Origin: JAKITW01 sp041598875 | GTDB taxonomy: Bacteria; Desulfobacterota; Desulfobulbia; Desulfobulbales; BM004 | Length of the DNA stretch: 11,742 nucleotides | Direction of reading: 5' to 3' | NCBI GenBank assembly: GCA_041598875.1 | Contig: JBFHXP010000083.1 | Coordinates: 1 to 11,742, forward strand | Shown here: one piece after another, positions 1 to 5,246 of the stretch | Position numbering within the stretch: position 1 is the first letter of the stretch | Layout of the letters: each line of letters begins with the position of its first letter | Position numbers and translations under genes: made by a program | Notes under the pieces: model-generated | Database searches by the model: none | Told to the model about the DNA's origin: nothing | What the model saw: only the letters and a program-made list of their open reading frames with translations

Positions 1-630
1 ATGCGGCTTGCCGCCCTTGTCGGCATCGAGGTGCCGCTGCATGGTTTATTGCACGGACCCAACAAGGAGAAGACTTACTTTATCAAACGTTTTGACCGTA
101 TCGGACGCAAGGGGAAGATCCATATTGAAGATTTTGCGCAACTCAGTGGCCAGAACCGGGAAACAAAATACCGTTCGAGCATGGAACAGGTCGCCCGTCT
201 GGTCGAGACATTCTGCACCTTTCCGGCCGTGGAAAAAGTAAAGCTCCTACGCGTTACCCTGTTCAGTTTTCTGGTGGGTAACGAGGATATGCACCTGAAA
301 AATTTTTCCATCATCCGAAATAAGGATATCATCACGCTCTCTCCGGCCTATGATCTACTGAACACCACCATCGTTCTGCCGAAACCGGAAGAGGAACTGG
401 CTCTGCCCTTGAATTCCAGAAAAAACAAGCTCAAACGCCAGGATTTTCTTGATTATTTTGCCATGGATCGCTTGGAACTTCCTGAAAAGATCGTCGAAAA
501 AATGGTGGCCGATTTTGCCAAAATTCGGACAAAGTGGGAAGACCTGACTGGGATAAGCTTTTTGTCGGACGGCATGAAAGAAAAATATCTGAAGATACTG
601 GATGAGCGCTTTGCCAGGCTTATTGGCTGA
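1..630 (+). CDS. HipA-family kinase, C-terminal part (5' truncated by window edge)
   Basis: This is the C-terminal lobe of a HipA-like serine/threonine protein kinase, the toxin family of HipBA-type toxin-antitoxin modules; HipA of E. coli phosphorylates glutamyl-tRNA synthetase. The sequence shows the family's segment 'YFIKRFDR' followed by 'IHIEDFAQL' and a KY pair. It also has the catalytic-loop motif 'GNEDMHLKNFS' (Asp96 and Asn101 in the visible numbering) and the metal-binding motif 'SPAYDLL' (Asp118), so the kinase core looks intact. Only 209 residues are visible, against roughly 300-440 for the family. The ATG at base 1 is probably an internal Met, because the text before 'YFIKRFDR' matches the middle of HipA proteins; the real start lies to the left. 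A HipB-type antitoxin, if present, would also lie outside. The gene is convergent with the mob operon and ends about 45 bases from the moeA remnant. Family assignment is strong; whether it is a complete two-gene or split HipBST-type module cannot be seen. Confidence 0.85.
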   Translation: MRLAALVGIEVPLHGLLHGPNKEKTYFIKRFDRIGRKGKIHIEDFAQLSGQNRETKYRSSMEQVARLVETFCTFPAVEKVKLLRVTLFSFLVGNEDMHLKNFSIIRNKDIITLSPAYDLLNTTIVLPKPEEELALPLNSRKNKLKRQDFLDYFAMDRLELPEKIVEKMVADFAKIRTKWEDLTGISFLSDGMKEKYLKILDERFARLIG

Positions 631-649
631 AAGAGGTGGTGAAGGTGGT

Positions 650-893
650 GGCAGGACGGCACAGACAACCCCGCAACAAAAACCATACCGCCCGCTTCCT
701 GAAAGTTCTCTTTGGGCCCCACCCGGTTGGCACCAGTGGCACTGGCGCTCCGCTCATGATTCGAACAACGGCGGTTTTGCGAGCAAGGGGAGCCACTGAC
801 ACGCCTGCGGCCACTTCAGCCGCAATGGGCAGAAGAGAGACTTTTGCTCGACACTGGAGATCCGCATCTGCCACCGCATATCCATCAACCGTC
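650..893 (-). pseudogene. moeA: moeA remnant (molybdopterin molybdenumtransferase), frameshifted and truncated at both ends
   Basis: MoeA inserts molybdate into adenylylated molybdopterin. About 73 codons of a protein of roughly 400 residues survive here. Reading leftwards from 892, one frame gives 'TVDGYAVADAD', then 'LPIAAEVAAG', then 'VVRIMSGAPVP' ending at 737. These match the MoeA hallmarks S-x-DGYAV-x-x-x-D, LPV-x-G-E-x-x-AG and R-IM-TGAPVP. At 737 the homology jumps to another frame: 'TGANRVGPKENFQEAGG' continues to about 675, matching MoeA P-x-GAD-x-VVPKE-(D/N)-x-x-E-x-GG. One base appears lost exactly at the GAPVP/TGA junction. No MoeA similarity is visible upstream of 892, where mobA sequence begins, or downstream of about 675. 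It lies in the usual place for a cofactor gene after mobB-mobA, so it is most simply a decayed last gene of that operon. A single sequencing indel could explain the frameshift but not the loss of both ends. Confidence 0.8.
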
Positions 894-1496
894 CGTAATC
901 TCCACCAGATCCCCCTGGTAATTGATATTACGAAAAGAGTCGAGGGAAGGAACCACCGAGAGTATCTCGTCCTCCTCCACCCAGCGGACATTTCGCCCGG
1001 CTAGGGCATCGATCACCCCGCCATGTCCTGCCTCGAGCCTCTTGTAAAAGCCAGGGACAAGGGTCCGGTGATAGATGCCAAAAAGCGGCTCCACACCCCT
1101 GGCAAGCCGGGGCAGAACGGCCTGGACCGTCCGGTCGGTGTCAAGGGAACAGAGATAGCGAACAAGAACGGGGTTGATATGGGGCATGTCGCAGGCAACA
1201 ACAAAGACCCGCTCCTCCGGCGCGACACTCAACGCGGCATGGATCCCTGCCAGGGGGCCGGCGCCAGGGAAGAGATCAGGGGTCATGGGCAGATCGAGAA
1301 AGGCATACTGGGCGGGGGTGTTGGTGACAACCAGAACCGAGGAAAAAAGATGGCCCAGGAGATCCGCCACGTGGGCGATCAGAGGCCGGCCGCCAAGCGT
1401 TGCCAGGGCCTTGTTACCACCGAAACGCGAGCTGCTTCCACCGGCCAGGATAACACCGGTGATATTCCCTGGGACCTTGGGGTCATTGCTCTGCAT
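885..1496 (-). CDS. mobA: MobA, molybdenum cofactor guanylyltransferase
   Basis: MobA transfers GMP from GTP to Mo-molybdopterin in the cytoplasm, giving the (bis-)MGD cofactor of formate dehydrogenases, DMSO-reductase-type enzymes and similar oxidoreductases. The 203-residue product has the nucleotidyltransferase signature 'GVILAGGSSSRFGGNKAL' (residues 14-31, with Arg24 and Lys29), 'GAGPLAGIHAAL' (78-89), the Mg-binding 'CDMP' (Asp103), 'EPLFGIYHR' and the C-terminal 'FRNINYQGDL', which corresponds to the usual F-x-NINTPEDL. The ATG at 1496 is preferred: GGAAAGA lies just upstream, and the alternative in-frame TTG at 1520 adds only eight unmatched residues. The start overlaps the end of mobB by 14 bases, suggesting translational coupling. 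Oddly, the last codons and the stop overlap the first bases of the moeA remnant, so the present stop may have been supplied by a deletion that joined mobA to the interior of moeA. Length is normal for the family. Confidence 0.93.
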   Translation of the reverse strand: MQSNDPKVPGNITGVILAGGSSSRFGGNKALATLGGRPLIAHVADLLGHLFSSVLVVTNTPAQYAFLDLPMTPDLFPGAGPLAGIHAALSVAPEERVFVVACDMPHINPVLVRYLCSLDTDRTVQAVLPRLARGVEPLFGIYHRTLVPGFYKRLEAGHGGVIDALAGRNVRWVEEDEILSVVPSLDSFRNINYQGDLVEITDG

Positions 1497-2166
1497 CGTT
1501 CTTTCCGCTACGGACAGCAAGGAGGATCTCCCCGGCCTGAAGGTCGACGCAGGAGAGGCGGGCGGCCATTTTCAGGAGAAGCCCCTGATCGCTATCAGCC
1601 AGAGGAATAACATCACCGTCTACTACCATGGAGACCCGAGGCGAACCCGAGGGACCGCGAGCAGGGTGCGCAGGTAAAAACCTGGAAACCAGAAAGCCAG
1701 CCAGGCCATCGGGGTCGTGGGGAGAAAAACGGGGCAGAGCGTCACCGAAGTCATGATCGGTGACCCAGGCGATCCGGGAACCGTCCCCGGGGTCAGGAAG
1801 GGGGGCGCTGTAGAGGTCTTTTCTAAAGACCTCGATCTTGGGGGAATCACCCTGCTTGTACCCTTCGGCAATCACCAGGTCGATACCGGAAAAATACCGG
1901 CAGAGCAACACCGCGAGCGGGGTGTCCTGCCGGCAATCCGTGATCATGCCCACGCCGGTGGGTGAAGAGAGAACCACGGTCCGGGCGCCGGCCTGCTTAT
2001 GGCGATAGGAGTCCTTGCCCGGAATATCCATGGCAAAGGCGCCATGGACATGGTGCTTGATGGTGCCCACCGATACCCCCCGCGCAATCAGCGCGGGGAT
2101 CAGTTTTTCAATAAGGGTTGTCTTGCCGCAGTTCGGTCTTCCGATCAGCGAGACAATCGGCACCAT
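1483..2166 (-). CDS. mobB: MobB, molybdopterin-guanine dinucleotide biosynthesis GTP-binding adaptor
   Basis: MobB is a P-loop GTP-binding protein that assists MobA in making the MGD cofactor. The 227-residue product starts with the Walker A segment 'GRPNCGKTT' (residues 9-17). Cys stands at a position that is usually Ser or Gly in MobB, but the essential Gly14-Lys15-Thr16 is intact. Typical MobB motifs follow: 'GTIKHHVHG', 'DIPGKDSYRHKQAGA' (residues 48-61) and 'DLVIAEGYKQGDSPKIEVFR' (96-115). After about residue 165 there is a C-terminal extension with 'VVDGDVIPL', resembling the extra domain seen in many anaerobe MobB proteins (V-x-G-x-x-IPL), which makes the protein longer than the minimal E. 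coli MobB. The ATG at 2166 follows GAGAGGGAGG. The gene begins 13 bases after metV and overlaps mobA by 14 bases, so it sits in the middle of the operon. Confidence 0.92.
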   Translation of the reverse strand: MVPIVSLIGRPNCGKTTLIEKLIPALIARGVSVGTIKHHVHGAFAMDIPGKDSYRHKQAGARTVVLSSPTGVGMITDCRQDTPLAVLLCRYFSGIDLVIAEGYKQGDSPKIEVFRKDLYSAPLPDPGDGSRIAWVTDHDFGDALPRFSPHDPDGLAGFLVSRFLPAHPARGPSGSPRVSMVVDGDVIPLADSDQGLLLKMAARLSCVDLQAGEILLAVRSGKNDAEQ

Positions 2167-2179
2167 CCTCCCTCTCCGG

Positions 2180-2848
2180 CTATACGGTCAAATCGTCACG
2201 AACAAACGTGCGCGGCCCGCCATGGCCGGCAGGGGTCCAGTCGCGGATCGGGGCAACGAAATTCATCCTCTCCTTGCGGCCCGTGGCATCGAGCTTGTCG
2301 TGAATCATCTGCCAGATACAGTCCACCGTGGAATTAATCTCGCATTTGCCGCCCTGGGACCCGCCGCAGGGGCCGTTCATCAGGCTCTTGGCACAACGGG
2401 CCACCGGACAGAGGCCGCCGGTATGGTGAAGAATGCAGTTGCCGCATCCGGCGCACTGCTCGGTCCAGACCCCCTGTTCGACAGATCCGCCGAAAAAACT
2501 GGTGTTTACCGCGGGAAAGACCATGGAATCCTTGCGCAGGTTGGCAATAAAATTAACCCCGACACCGCAGGCCATGGAGACCACCGCGTCATAGGTGCCG
2601 TTCCACTGATCCATGGAATCGATGTACTCCTTGTCGCACTGACGGACCAGGGTTCCCTCGATAATTTCCACTGGATTATTTTCCTTTTTGCGGCCCAGCC
2701 GGAGCATGGAGGCAAGGATTTCCACCTCACGCTCACCGCCGGCGGAGCAGACCGTGACGCAGCCCCGGCAGCCCAGGACCAGAATCCTTTTATATTCCCG
2801 AACCATTTCCAGGATCTCGGCTACGGGTTTTTTTTCAGCGATTATCAT
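2180..2848 (-). CDS. metV: MetV-like protein (methylene-tetrahydrofolate reductase C-terminal family)
   Basis: This protein belongs to the family named for the C-terminal extension of methylene-THF reductase, known as MetV in acetogens. In Moorella, MetV binds MetF and links it to HdrABC and MvhD, so that methylene-THF is reduced in the methyl branch of the reductive acetyl-CoA pathway. The 222-residue product has an N-terminal 'LGCRGCVTVCSAGG' (cysteines 27, 30 and 34). Its C-terminal block is rich in cysteine: 'EQCAGCGNC', then 'GGLCPVARCAKSLMNGPCGG', then 'GKCEINSTVDCIWQMI'. The NGPCGG motif with its surrounding cysteines is the hallmark of the family and probably binds an iron-sulfur cluster or Zn. 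The start ATG overlaps the stop of the mvhD-like gene (ATGA at 2848-2845), a sign of translational coupling. The MetF catalytic subunit is not visible in the window, so the partner must be encoded elsewhere or beyond it. Family assignment is confident; the electron-transfer role is inferred from relatives and context. Confidence 0.88.
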   Translation of the reverse strand: MIIAEKKPVAEILEMVREYKRILVLGCRGCVTVCSAGGEREVEILASMLRLGRKKENNPVEIIEGTLVRQCDKEYIDSMDQWNGTYDAVVSMACGVGVNFIANLRKDSMVFPAVNTSFFGGSVEQGVWTEQCAGCGNCILHHTGGLCPVARCAKSLMNGPCGGSQGGKCEINSTVDCIWQMIHDKLDATGRKERMNFVAPIRDWTPAGHGGPRTFVRDDLTV

Positions 2849-3270
2849 TTGCTTTCCCCCTTAAACGGACTCGGCCCCATGGCCCTGGTTTTGGCATCCA
2901 CTTCCCGCGCCGCGGCGATAAATTCGGGGTGCAGCCCCCGATCCAGGTGGTACATGCTGATCCGCCCTTCCTCAACCGCAAGCTCGGCCAGGGCCTTCTT
3001 CACCGCGCTCACCCTCTTTGCCGCCCGTAAACTTCCCTTGACGTTATGGCAGCTGTCAGCGGGACAGCCGACCACGTAAACCGCGTCCGCACCGTTCTCA
3101 AATGCGGCAAGCAACGCGCTCACCTGGAGTTTGCCGGTGCAGGTCAGACGGTCCAGCGACACATTCTCGGGGAACCCGGCCTCTTTCAGCCCTTTCCCGT
3201 TATCGGCGCAGGCCTGCTGGGATGTGTAATGGCAACAAAATGCTCGTATATCAGGTATAAATTCACTCAT
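2845..3270 (-). CDS. mvhD: MvhD/FlpD-family iron-sulfur electron-transfer protein
   Basis: This small 141-residue protein belongs to the family of MvhD, the delta subunit that passes electrons between F420-non-reducing hydrogenase or formate dehydrogenase and heterodisulfide reductase HdrA. The recognisable positions are 'FCCHYTSQQACADN' (Cys12, Cys13, Cys21), 'LTCTGKLQ' (Cys44) and 'GCPADSCHNVKG' (Cys69, Cys74), matching the family's cysteine pattern for a [2Fe-2S] cluster. Length is typical of stand-alone MvhD. The ATG at 3270 follows GGAGA at a spacing of five bases. The gene lies 16 bases after the HdrC-like gene, and its stop overlaps the metV start by four bases, so the three probably form one electron-transfer unit. 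No hydrogenase large or small subunit, and no HdrA, is encoded nearby. Its electron donor and acceptor are therefore inferred, not shown. Confidence 0.88.
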   Translation of the reverse strand: MSEFIPDIRAFCCHYTSQQACADNGKGLKEAGFPENVSLDRLTCTGKLQVSALLAAFENGADAVYVVGCPADSCHNVKGSLRAAKRVSAVKKALAELAVEEGRISMYHLDRGLHPEFIAAAREVDAKTRAMGPSPFKGESK

Positions 3271-3286
3271 CGGTTTCTCCTGTCAA

Positions 3287-3853
3287 TCACCCGTTGGTCC
3301 CGCAGGCGGCAATCAGGTGCGCATCCTCGGACTGGTTCAAGGAAATGGCCTGGGCCGGGCACTCGGCGACACAGATGCCGCAGGCCTTGCACCTCCGGGC
3401 GTCGATGGTGGCCAGCCCGCCCTTGTCAATTACCGGAATCTCCCAGGGGCAGACCCGGACGCAGGTGAGACAGGAGACACAGAGATCCCGCTCGACCCAG
3501 GCCGCCTTTCCCTTGTCGCGCAGATCCTGCTCGGTCAGATAGCCCTGCTCCAGGGACATATCACGAAGCGCGCCGACGATTTCGGCAAATCGCACATCCT
3601 GTGGACAGACAAAGACGCACCCCTTGCAGTTTGAGCAGTAAAGCAGAAGATCTGAACCGAGCAATCTTTCCTTGAGGCCCATCCGGACCATATGAATAAT
3701 CTTGCGGGGATCAAAATCTGGAATGGCCTGGCTCACAGGGCAGATGCCGCTGCAGGCGCCGCAGGAATAACAGCGATTGAGATGCTCCCCCCCGGGGGTC
3801 GCGGTAACCTCGGCGCTGAATTCCGGCGTAATCTCTTTTGTGGTGACTGCCAT
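3287..3853 (-). CDS. HdrC-like iron-sulfur protein with an added two-cluster ferredoxin domain
   Basis: This is a probable cytoplasmic electron carrier of the heterodisulfide reductase subunit C family. The 188-residue product carries four complete C-x2-C-x2-C-x3-C motifs. Two are in the HdrC-type N-terminal half: 'CYSCGACSGICP' (Cys28, 31, 34, 38) and 'CSNCKGCVFVCP' (Cys73, 76, 79, 83). Two are in a ferredoxin-like C-terminal half: 'CVSCLTCVRVCP' (Cys125, 128, 131, 135) and 'CKACGICVAECP' (Cys155, 158, 161, 165). Four [4Fe-4S] clusters are therefore expected, whereas an ordinary HdrC has two. No transmembrane segment is seen. The ATG at 3853 is chosen because GAGAGGA lies six bases upstream; the longer open frame to 3916 has no supporting ribosome site and no family similarity. 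It is the first gene of the operon leading to mvhD, metV, mobB and mobA. The partner HdrB, which would hold the reductase site, is not in the window, so this carrier may serve MetV or MetF directly. Confidence 0.88.
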   Translation of the reverse strand: MAVTTKEITPEFSAEVTATPGGEHLNRCYSCGACSGICPVSQAIPDFDPRKIIHMVRMGLKERLLGSDLLLYCSNCKGCVFVCPQDVRFAEIVGALRDMSLEQGYLTEQDLRDKGKAAWVERDLCVSCLTCVRVCPWEIPVIDKGGLATIDARRCKACGICVAECPAQAISLNQSEDAHLIAACGTNG

Positions 3854-3881
3854 AGGAATCCTCTCTCTATTAAAAATAAAC

Positions 3882-3930
3882 CCGCCGGTCCACGCTTCAC
3901 TCCATACAGGAGACAAGAATCAGCCGGCGG
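3882..3930 (-). repeat. Inverted repeat with internal small hairpin in the leader of the hdrC-like operon
   Basis: On the plus strand CCGCCGG (3882-3888) faces CCGGCGG (3924-3930), giving a seven-pair GC stem. Inside its loop, CTCC-ATACA-GGAG (3900-3912) forms a second short hairpin. In the minus-strand transcript this lies 28 to 77 bases upstream of the HdrC-like start codon and ends shortly before an AT-rich run and the GAGAGGA ribosome site. A role in translation control is possible but unproven. Confidence 0.35.
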
Positions 3931-3959
3931 CATGTTTTCGATATGAATCCCCGGCATGG

Positions 3960-3988
3960 GCGCGCCACGGAGAACCTGGTGTGCGCGC
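3960..3988 (-). repeat. GC-rich inverted repeat in the same leader
   Basis: GCGCGCCAC (3960-3968) pairs with GTG-T-GCGCGC (3979-3988) with one bulged T, leaving a loop of about ten bases. The nine-pair GC-rich stem would be stable in RNA of either strand. No T-tract follows directly on the minus strand, so it does not look like a simple terminator. Confidence 0.35.
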
Positions 3989-4096
3989 AACCCGCCGCGT
4001 CATATCTTACAATTAACTCAAAAAAACAGTTACTTGTCCTGCCACATCTTCCCCCGCTCGCCTTGCGGGTGTTCGGATTACAAAGAACAGCGACAA

Positions 4097-4125
4097 ACAT
4101 TACCCAAAGGAAATCGCTTTGTCAA
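4097..4125 (-). promoter_or_regulatory. Candidate sigma-70-type promoter for the hdrC-mvhD-metV-mobBA operon
   Basis: Reading the minus strand, a perfect TTGACA -35 box (4125-4120) is followed after 17 bases by TAATGT (4102-4097). The latter keeps the key first T, the second A and the last T of the -10 consensus. Transcription would start near 4090, giving a leader of about 237 bases to the HdrC-like ATG at 3853. The -10 match is modest, so this is a proposal only. Confidence 0.35.
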
Positions 4126-4142
4126 TACAGGACAAAAGAGAA

Positions 4143-4179
4143 AAAAACAGTGCAAAAACAGCCCATTACATAAAAACAG
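4143..4179 (-). repeat. Three short AAAAACAG repeats downstream of bioD
   Basis: AAAAACAG occurs at 4143-4150, 4154-4161 and 4172-4179, with a further copy at 4022-4029. In the bioD transcript (minus strand) they read CTGTTTTT, giving successive U-tracts 44 to 80 bases after the bioD stop. No strong hairpin directly precedes them. They might help transcription end after bioD, or may just reflect AT-rich spacer DNA in front of the next promoter. Confidence 0.3.
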
Positions 4180-4222
4180 CGAAATTAAAGGACAACCATC
4201 ACCGCCCGGACGCCAGCCGCGA

Positions 4223-4981
4223 TCAATCAAAACACCGAAGCAAACCGGTGGTGTTTACCAGCGCTTCCCCGATCCCTTTAAAGGCCTTTTGCCCCCCATC
4301 TTCCCCGACCATGGGGAGCCGGCCAAAGACCTCCACCCGGCCAAGAGTCGACACGGTCTGGAGATTGTCCGCAGCCAATGCATCGTCCACCTCCGCCGGG
4401 CCGTCGGAAAAAACCACCCCAACAATCGGAATCGAACGGGCACGGAGCGCCTCAAGGGTGAGCAGGGTATGATTCAGGGTGCCGAGCCCGCTGCGGGCAA
4501 CTACCAGGGTCGGGATGGCCAGGGAGGCAACCAGATCCACGAGCAGCAGATCCCCGGTGAGAGGCACCATGGCCCCGCCGACCCCCTCGACAATGAGGAA
4601 TCGATAGCGTTTTTTCAGCGAATGAAACGACTCGACAATCCTCGCCGGGTCAACCACCCTCCCCTCACGGGCCGCTGCCAGATGCGGAGAGGCCGGATAC
4701 TGGAAACGGTACGGCACCTGCAGATCAAGAAGGGCTGGATCTGTTTTCTTGCCGGCAACCTGAAAGCAATACTCCAGATCCACGGGCCGCCCCTGCTCCC
4801 CGGTACTGATCCACTTCTGGTATCCGGCGTCCACCTCCTGCGCGCATAAATAGGCCAGCAGATGCGCACAGAAAAAGGTCTTGCCCACCGAGGTGTCAGT
4901 GCCGCAGACAAAGAGCGCGCCATTTTTTTCTCCTGTCCCTGTACCCTGCCGCCTGCCTTTTGAGAGAAATGATTCCTTCAT
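4223..4981 (-). CDS. bioD: BioD, dethiobiotin synthetase
   Basis: BioD is the ATP-dependent cytoplasmic enzyme that closes the ureido ring of dethiobiotin from 7,8-diaminopelargonic acid and CO2, the penultimate step of biotin synthesis. The 252-residue product contains the P-loop 'GTDTSVGKT' (residues 27-35) and 'YQKWISTGEQ' (Lys56 corresponds to the substrate-binding Lys of the common GYKPV-x-TG motif). It also has 'PASPHLAA' (residues 96-103) and 'VEGVGGAMVPL' (Glu132), all family hallmarks. There are about 20 extra residues before the first strand. The ATG at 4981 is preceded by AAGGAAAAGGG and is the only in-frame ATG before the P-loop. An out-of-frame ATG with GGAG at 4923 does not give BioD. 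Upstream, the divergent spacer holds a 14-base palindrome that might be an operator. No bioA, bioB or bioF lies next to it in the window, so this is a detached biotin gene here. Confidence 0.95.
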   Translation of the reverse strand: MKESFLSKGRRQGTGTGEKNGALFVCGTDTSVGKTFFCAHLLAYLCAQEVDAGYQKWISTGEQGRPVDLEYCFQVAGKKTDPALLDLQVPYRFQYPASPHLAAAREGRVVDPARIVESFHSLKKRYRFLIVEGVGGAMVPLTGDLLLVDLVASLAIPTLVVARSGLGTLNHTLLTLEALRARSIPIVGVVFSDGPAEVDDALAADNLQTVSTLGRVEVFGRLPMVGEDGGQKAFKGIGEALVNTTGLLRCFD

Positions 4982-5021
4982 ATGACCCTTTTCCTTATTA
5001 ATTATTTTATATCCACGAATA

Positions 5022-5035
5022 TGAATTGCAATTCA
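5022..5035. promoter_or_regulatory. 14-base perfect palindrome between bioD and the pilus operon
   Basis: TGAATTGCAATTCA is a perfect palindrome 41 bases upstream of the bioD ATG, in the divergent spacer. Its symmetry and place suggest a binding site for a dimeric regulator. It does not match the BirA (TTGTAAAC with long spacer) or BioR (TTATMKATAA) site forms I know. Chance origin in AT-rich DNA is possible. Confidence 0.4.
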
Positions 5036-5150
5036 GCACGCAAAAAGAGGTCAACCCCATGTTTTTCGACCTGTTTTCCGAGGCCTGAAACCGACGTTTC
5101 CTCTTGACAATAACCTCTGATTCATGGTCAATGGGTGCAAACTCTTGTTT

Positions 5151-5179
5151 TTTCCATCTGACACATTACAGTATATATT
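5151..5179 (+). promoter_or_regulatory. Candidate promoter of the MSHA-like pilus operon
   Basis: TTTCCA (5151-5156, four of six matches to the -35 consensus) is followed after 17 bases by TATATT (5174-5179, five of six matches to the -10). Transcription would start near 5186, about 60 bases before the GTG start of the PilM-PilN gene. A perfect TTGACA at 5104-5109 upstream lacks a good -10 at 16-18 bases. No sigma-54 site with correct spacing was found. Confidence 0.35.
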
Positions 5180-5189
5180 TCATTTTATG

Positions 5190-5217
5190 AACAGGCACGC
5201 CATACATGCGTCCTGTT
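5190..5217 (+). promoter_or_regulatory. Leader hairpin ahead of the pilus operon
   Basis: AACAGG-C-ACG (5190-5199) pairs with CGT-CCTGTT (5209-5217), giving nine pairs with one bulged C and a nine-base loop. It would sit at the very start of the transcript from the proposed promoter and ends 16 bases before the AAGGAG ribosome site at 5234-5239. A 5' stabilising or regulatory role is possible. Confidence 0.35.
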
Positions 5218-5246
5218 GCTGAAATATCGGCACAAGGAGATATGTC

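Larger units (their letters stand above)
3854..4222. other. Non-coding region between bioD and the hdrC-like operon
   Basis: This 369-base stretch lies after the bioD stop and before the HdrC-like start, both on the minus strand. I see no convincing gene in it; open frames crossing it are either unlike any family or continue as antisense of bioD. The half nearer bioD (about 4020-4200) is AT-rich with repeated A-tracts and holds a candidate promoter. The half nearer the operon is GC-rich with at least two inverted repeats, and would form a leader of roughly 240 bases in front of the operon if that promoter is used. A leader that long and structured could carry a regulatory RNA, but no known riboswitch class could be recognised by eye. 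Confidence 0.6.

Noticed and set aside
741..800. tRNA-like text (GATTCGAA) near 758-765
   Set aside because: It resembles a T-loop, but no acceptor, D or anticodon stem can be formed and the segment reads as MoeA codons on the minus strand.
636..1004. Open frame on the plus strand across the moeA remnant and the end of mobA
   Set aside because: It is antisense to recognisable mobA and moeA codons, shows no family motif and has no clear ribosome site.
2015..3079. Long plus-strand open frame of 354 codons
   Set aside because: It runs antisense to mobB, metV and mvhD, whose conserved motifs are on the minus strand; its length is an artefact of GC-rich codon use.
4053..4069. CCCGC/GCGGG hairpin as a terminator
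   Set aside because: The stem has five pairs and the nearest T-tract on the minus strand is about 30 bases away, so it does not fit an intrinsic terminator.
5131..5150. Possible sigma-54 promoter (GGGTGC...CTTG) upstream of the pilus operon
   Set aside because: The distance and identity between the GG and the GC elements do not fit the -24/-12 consensus.
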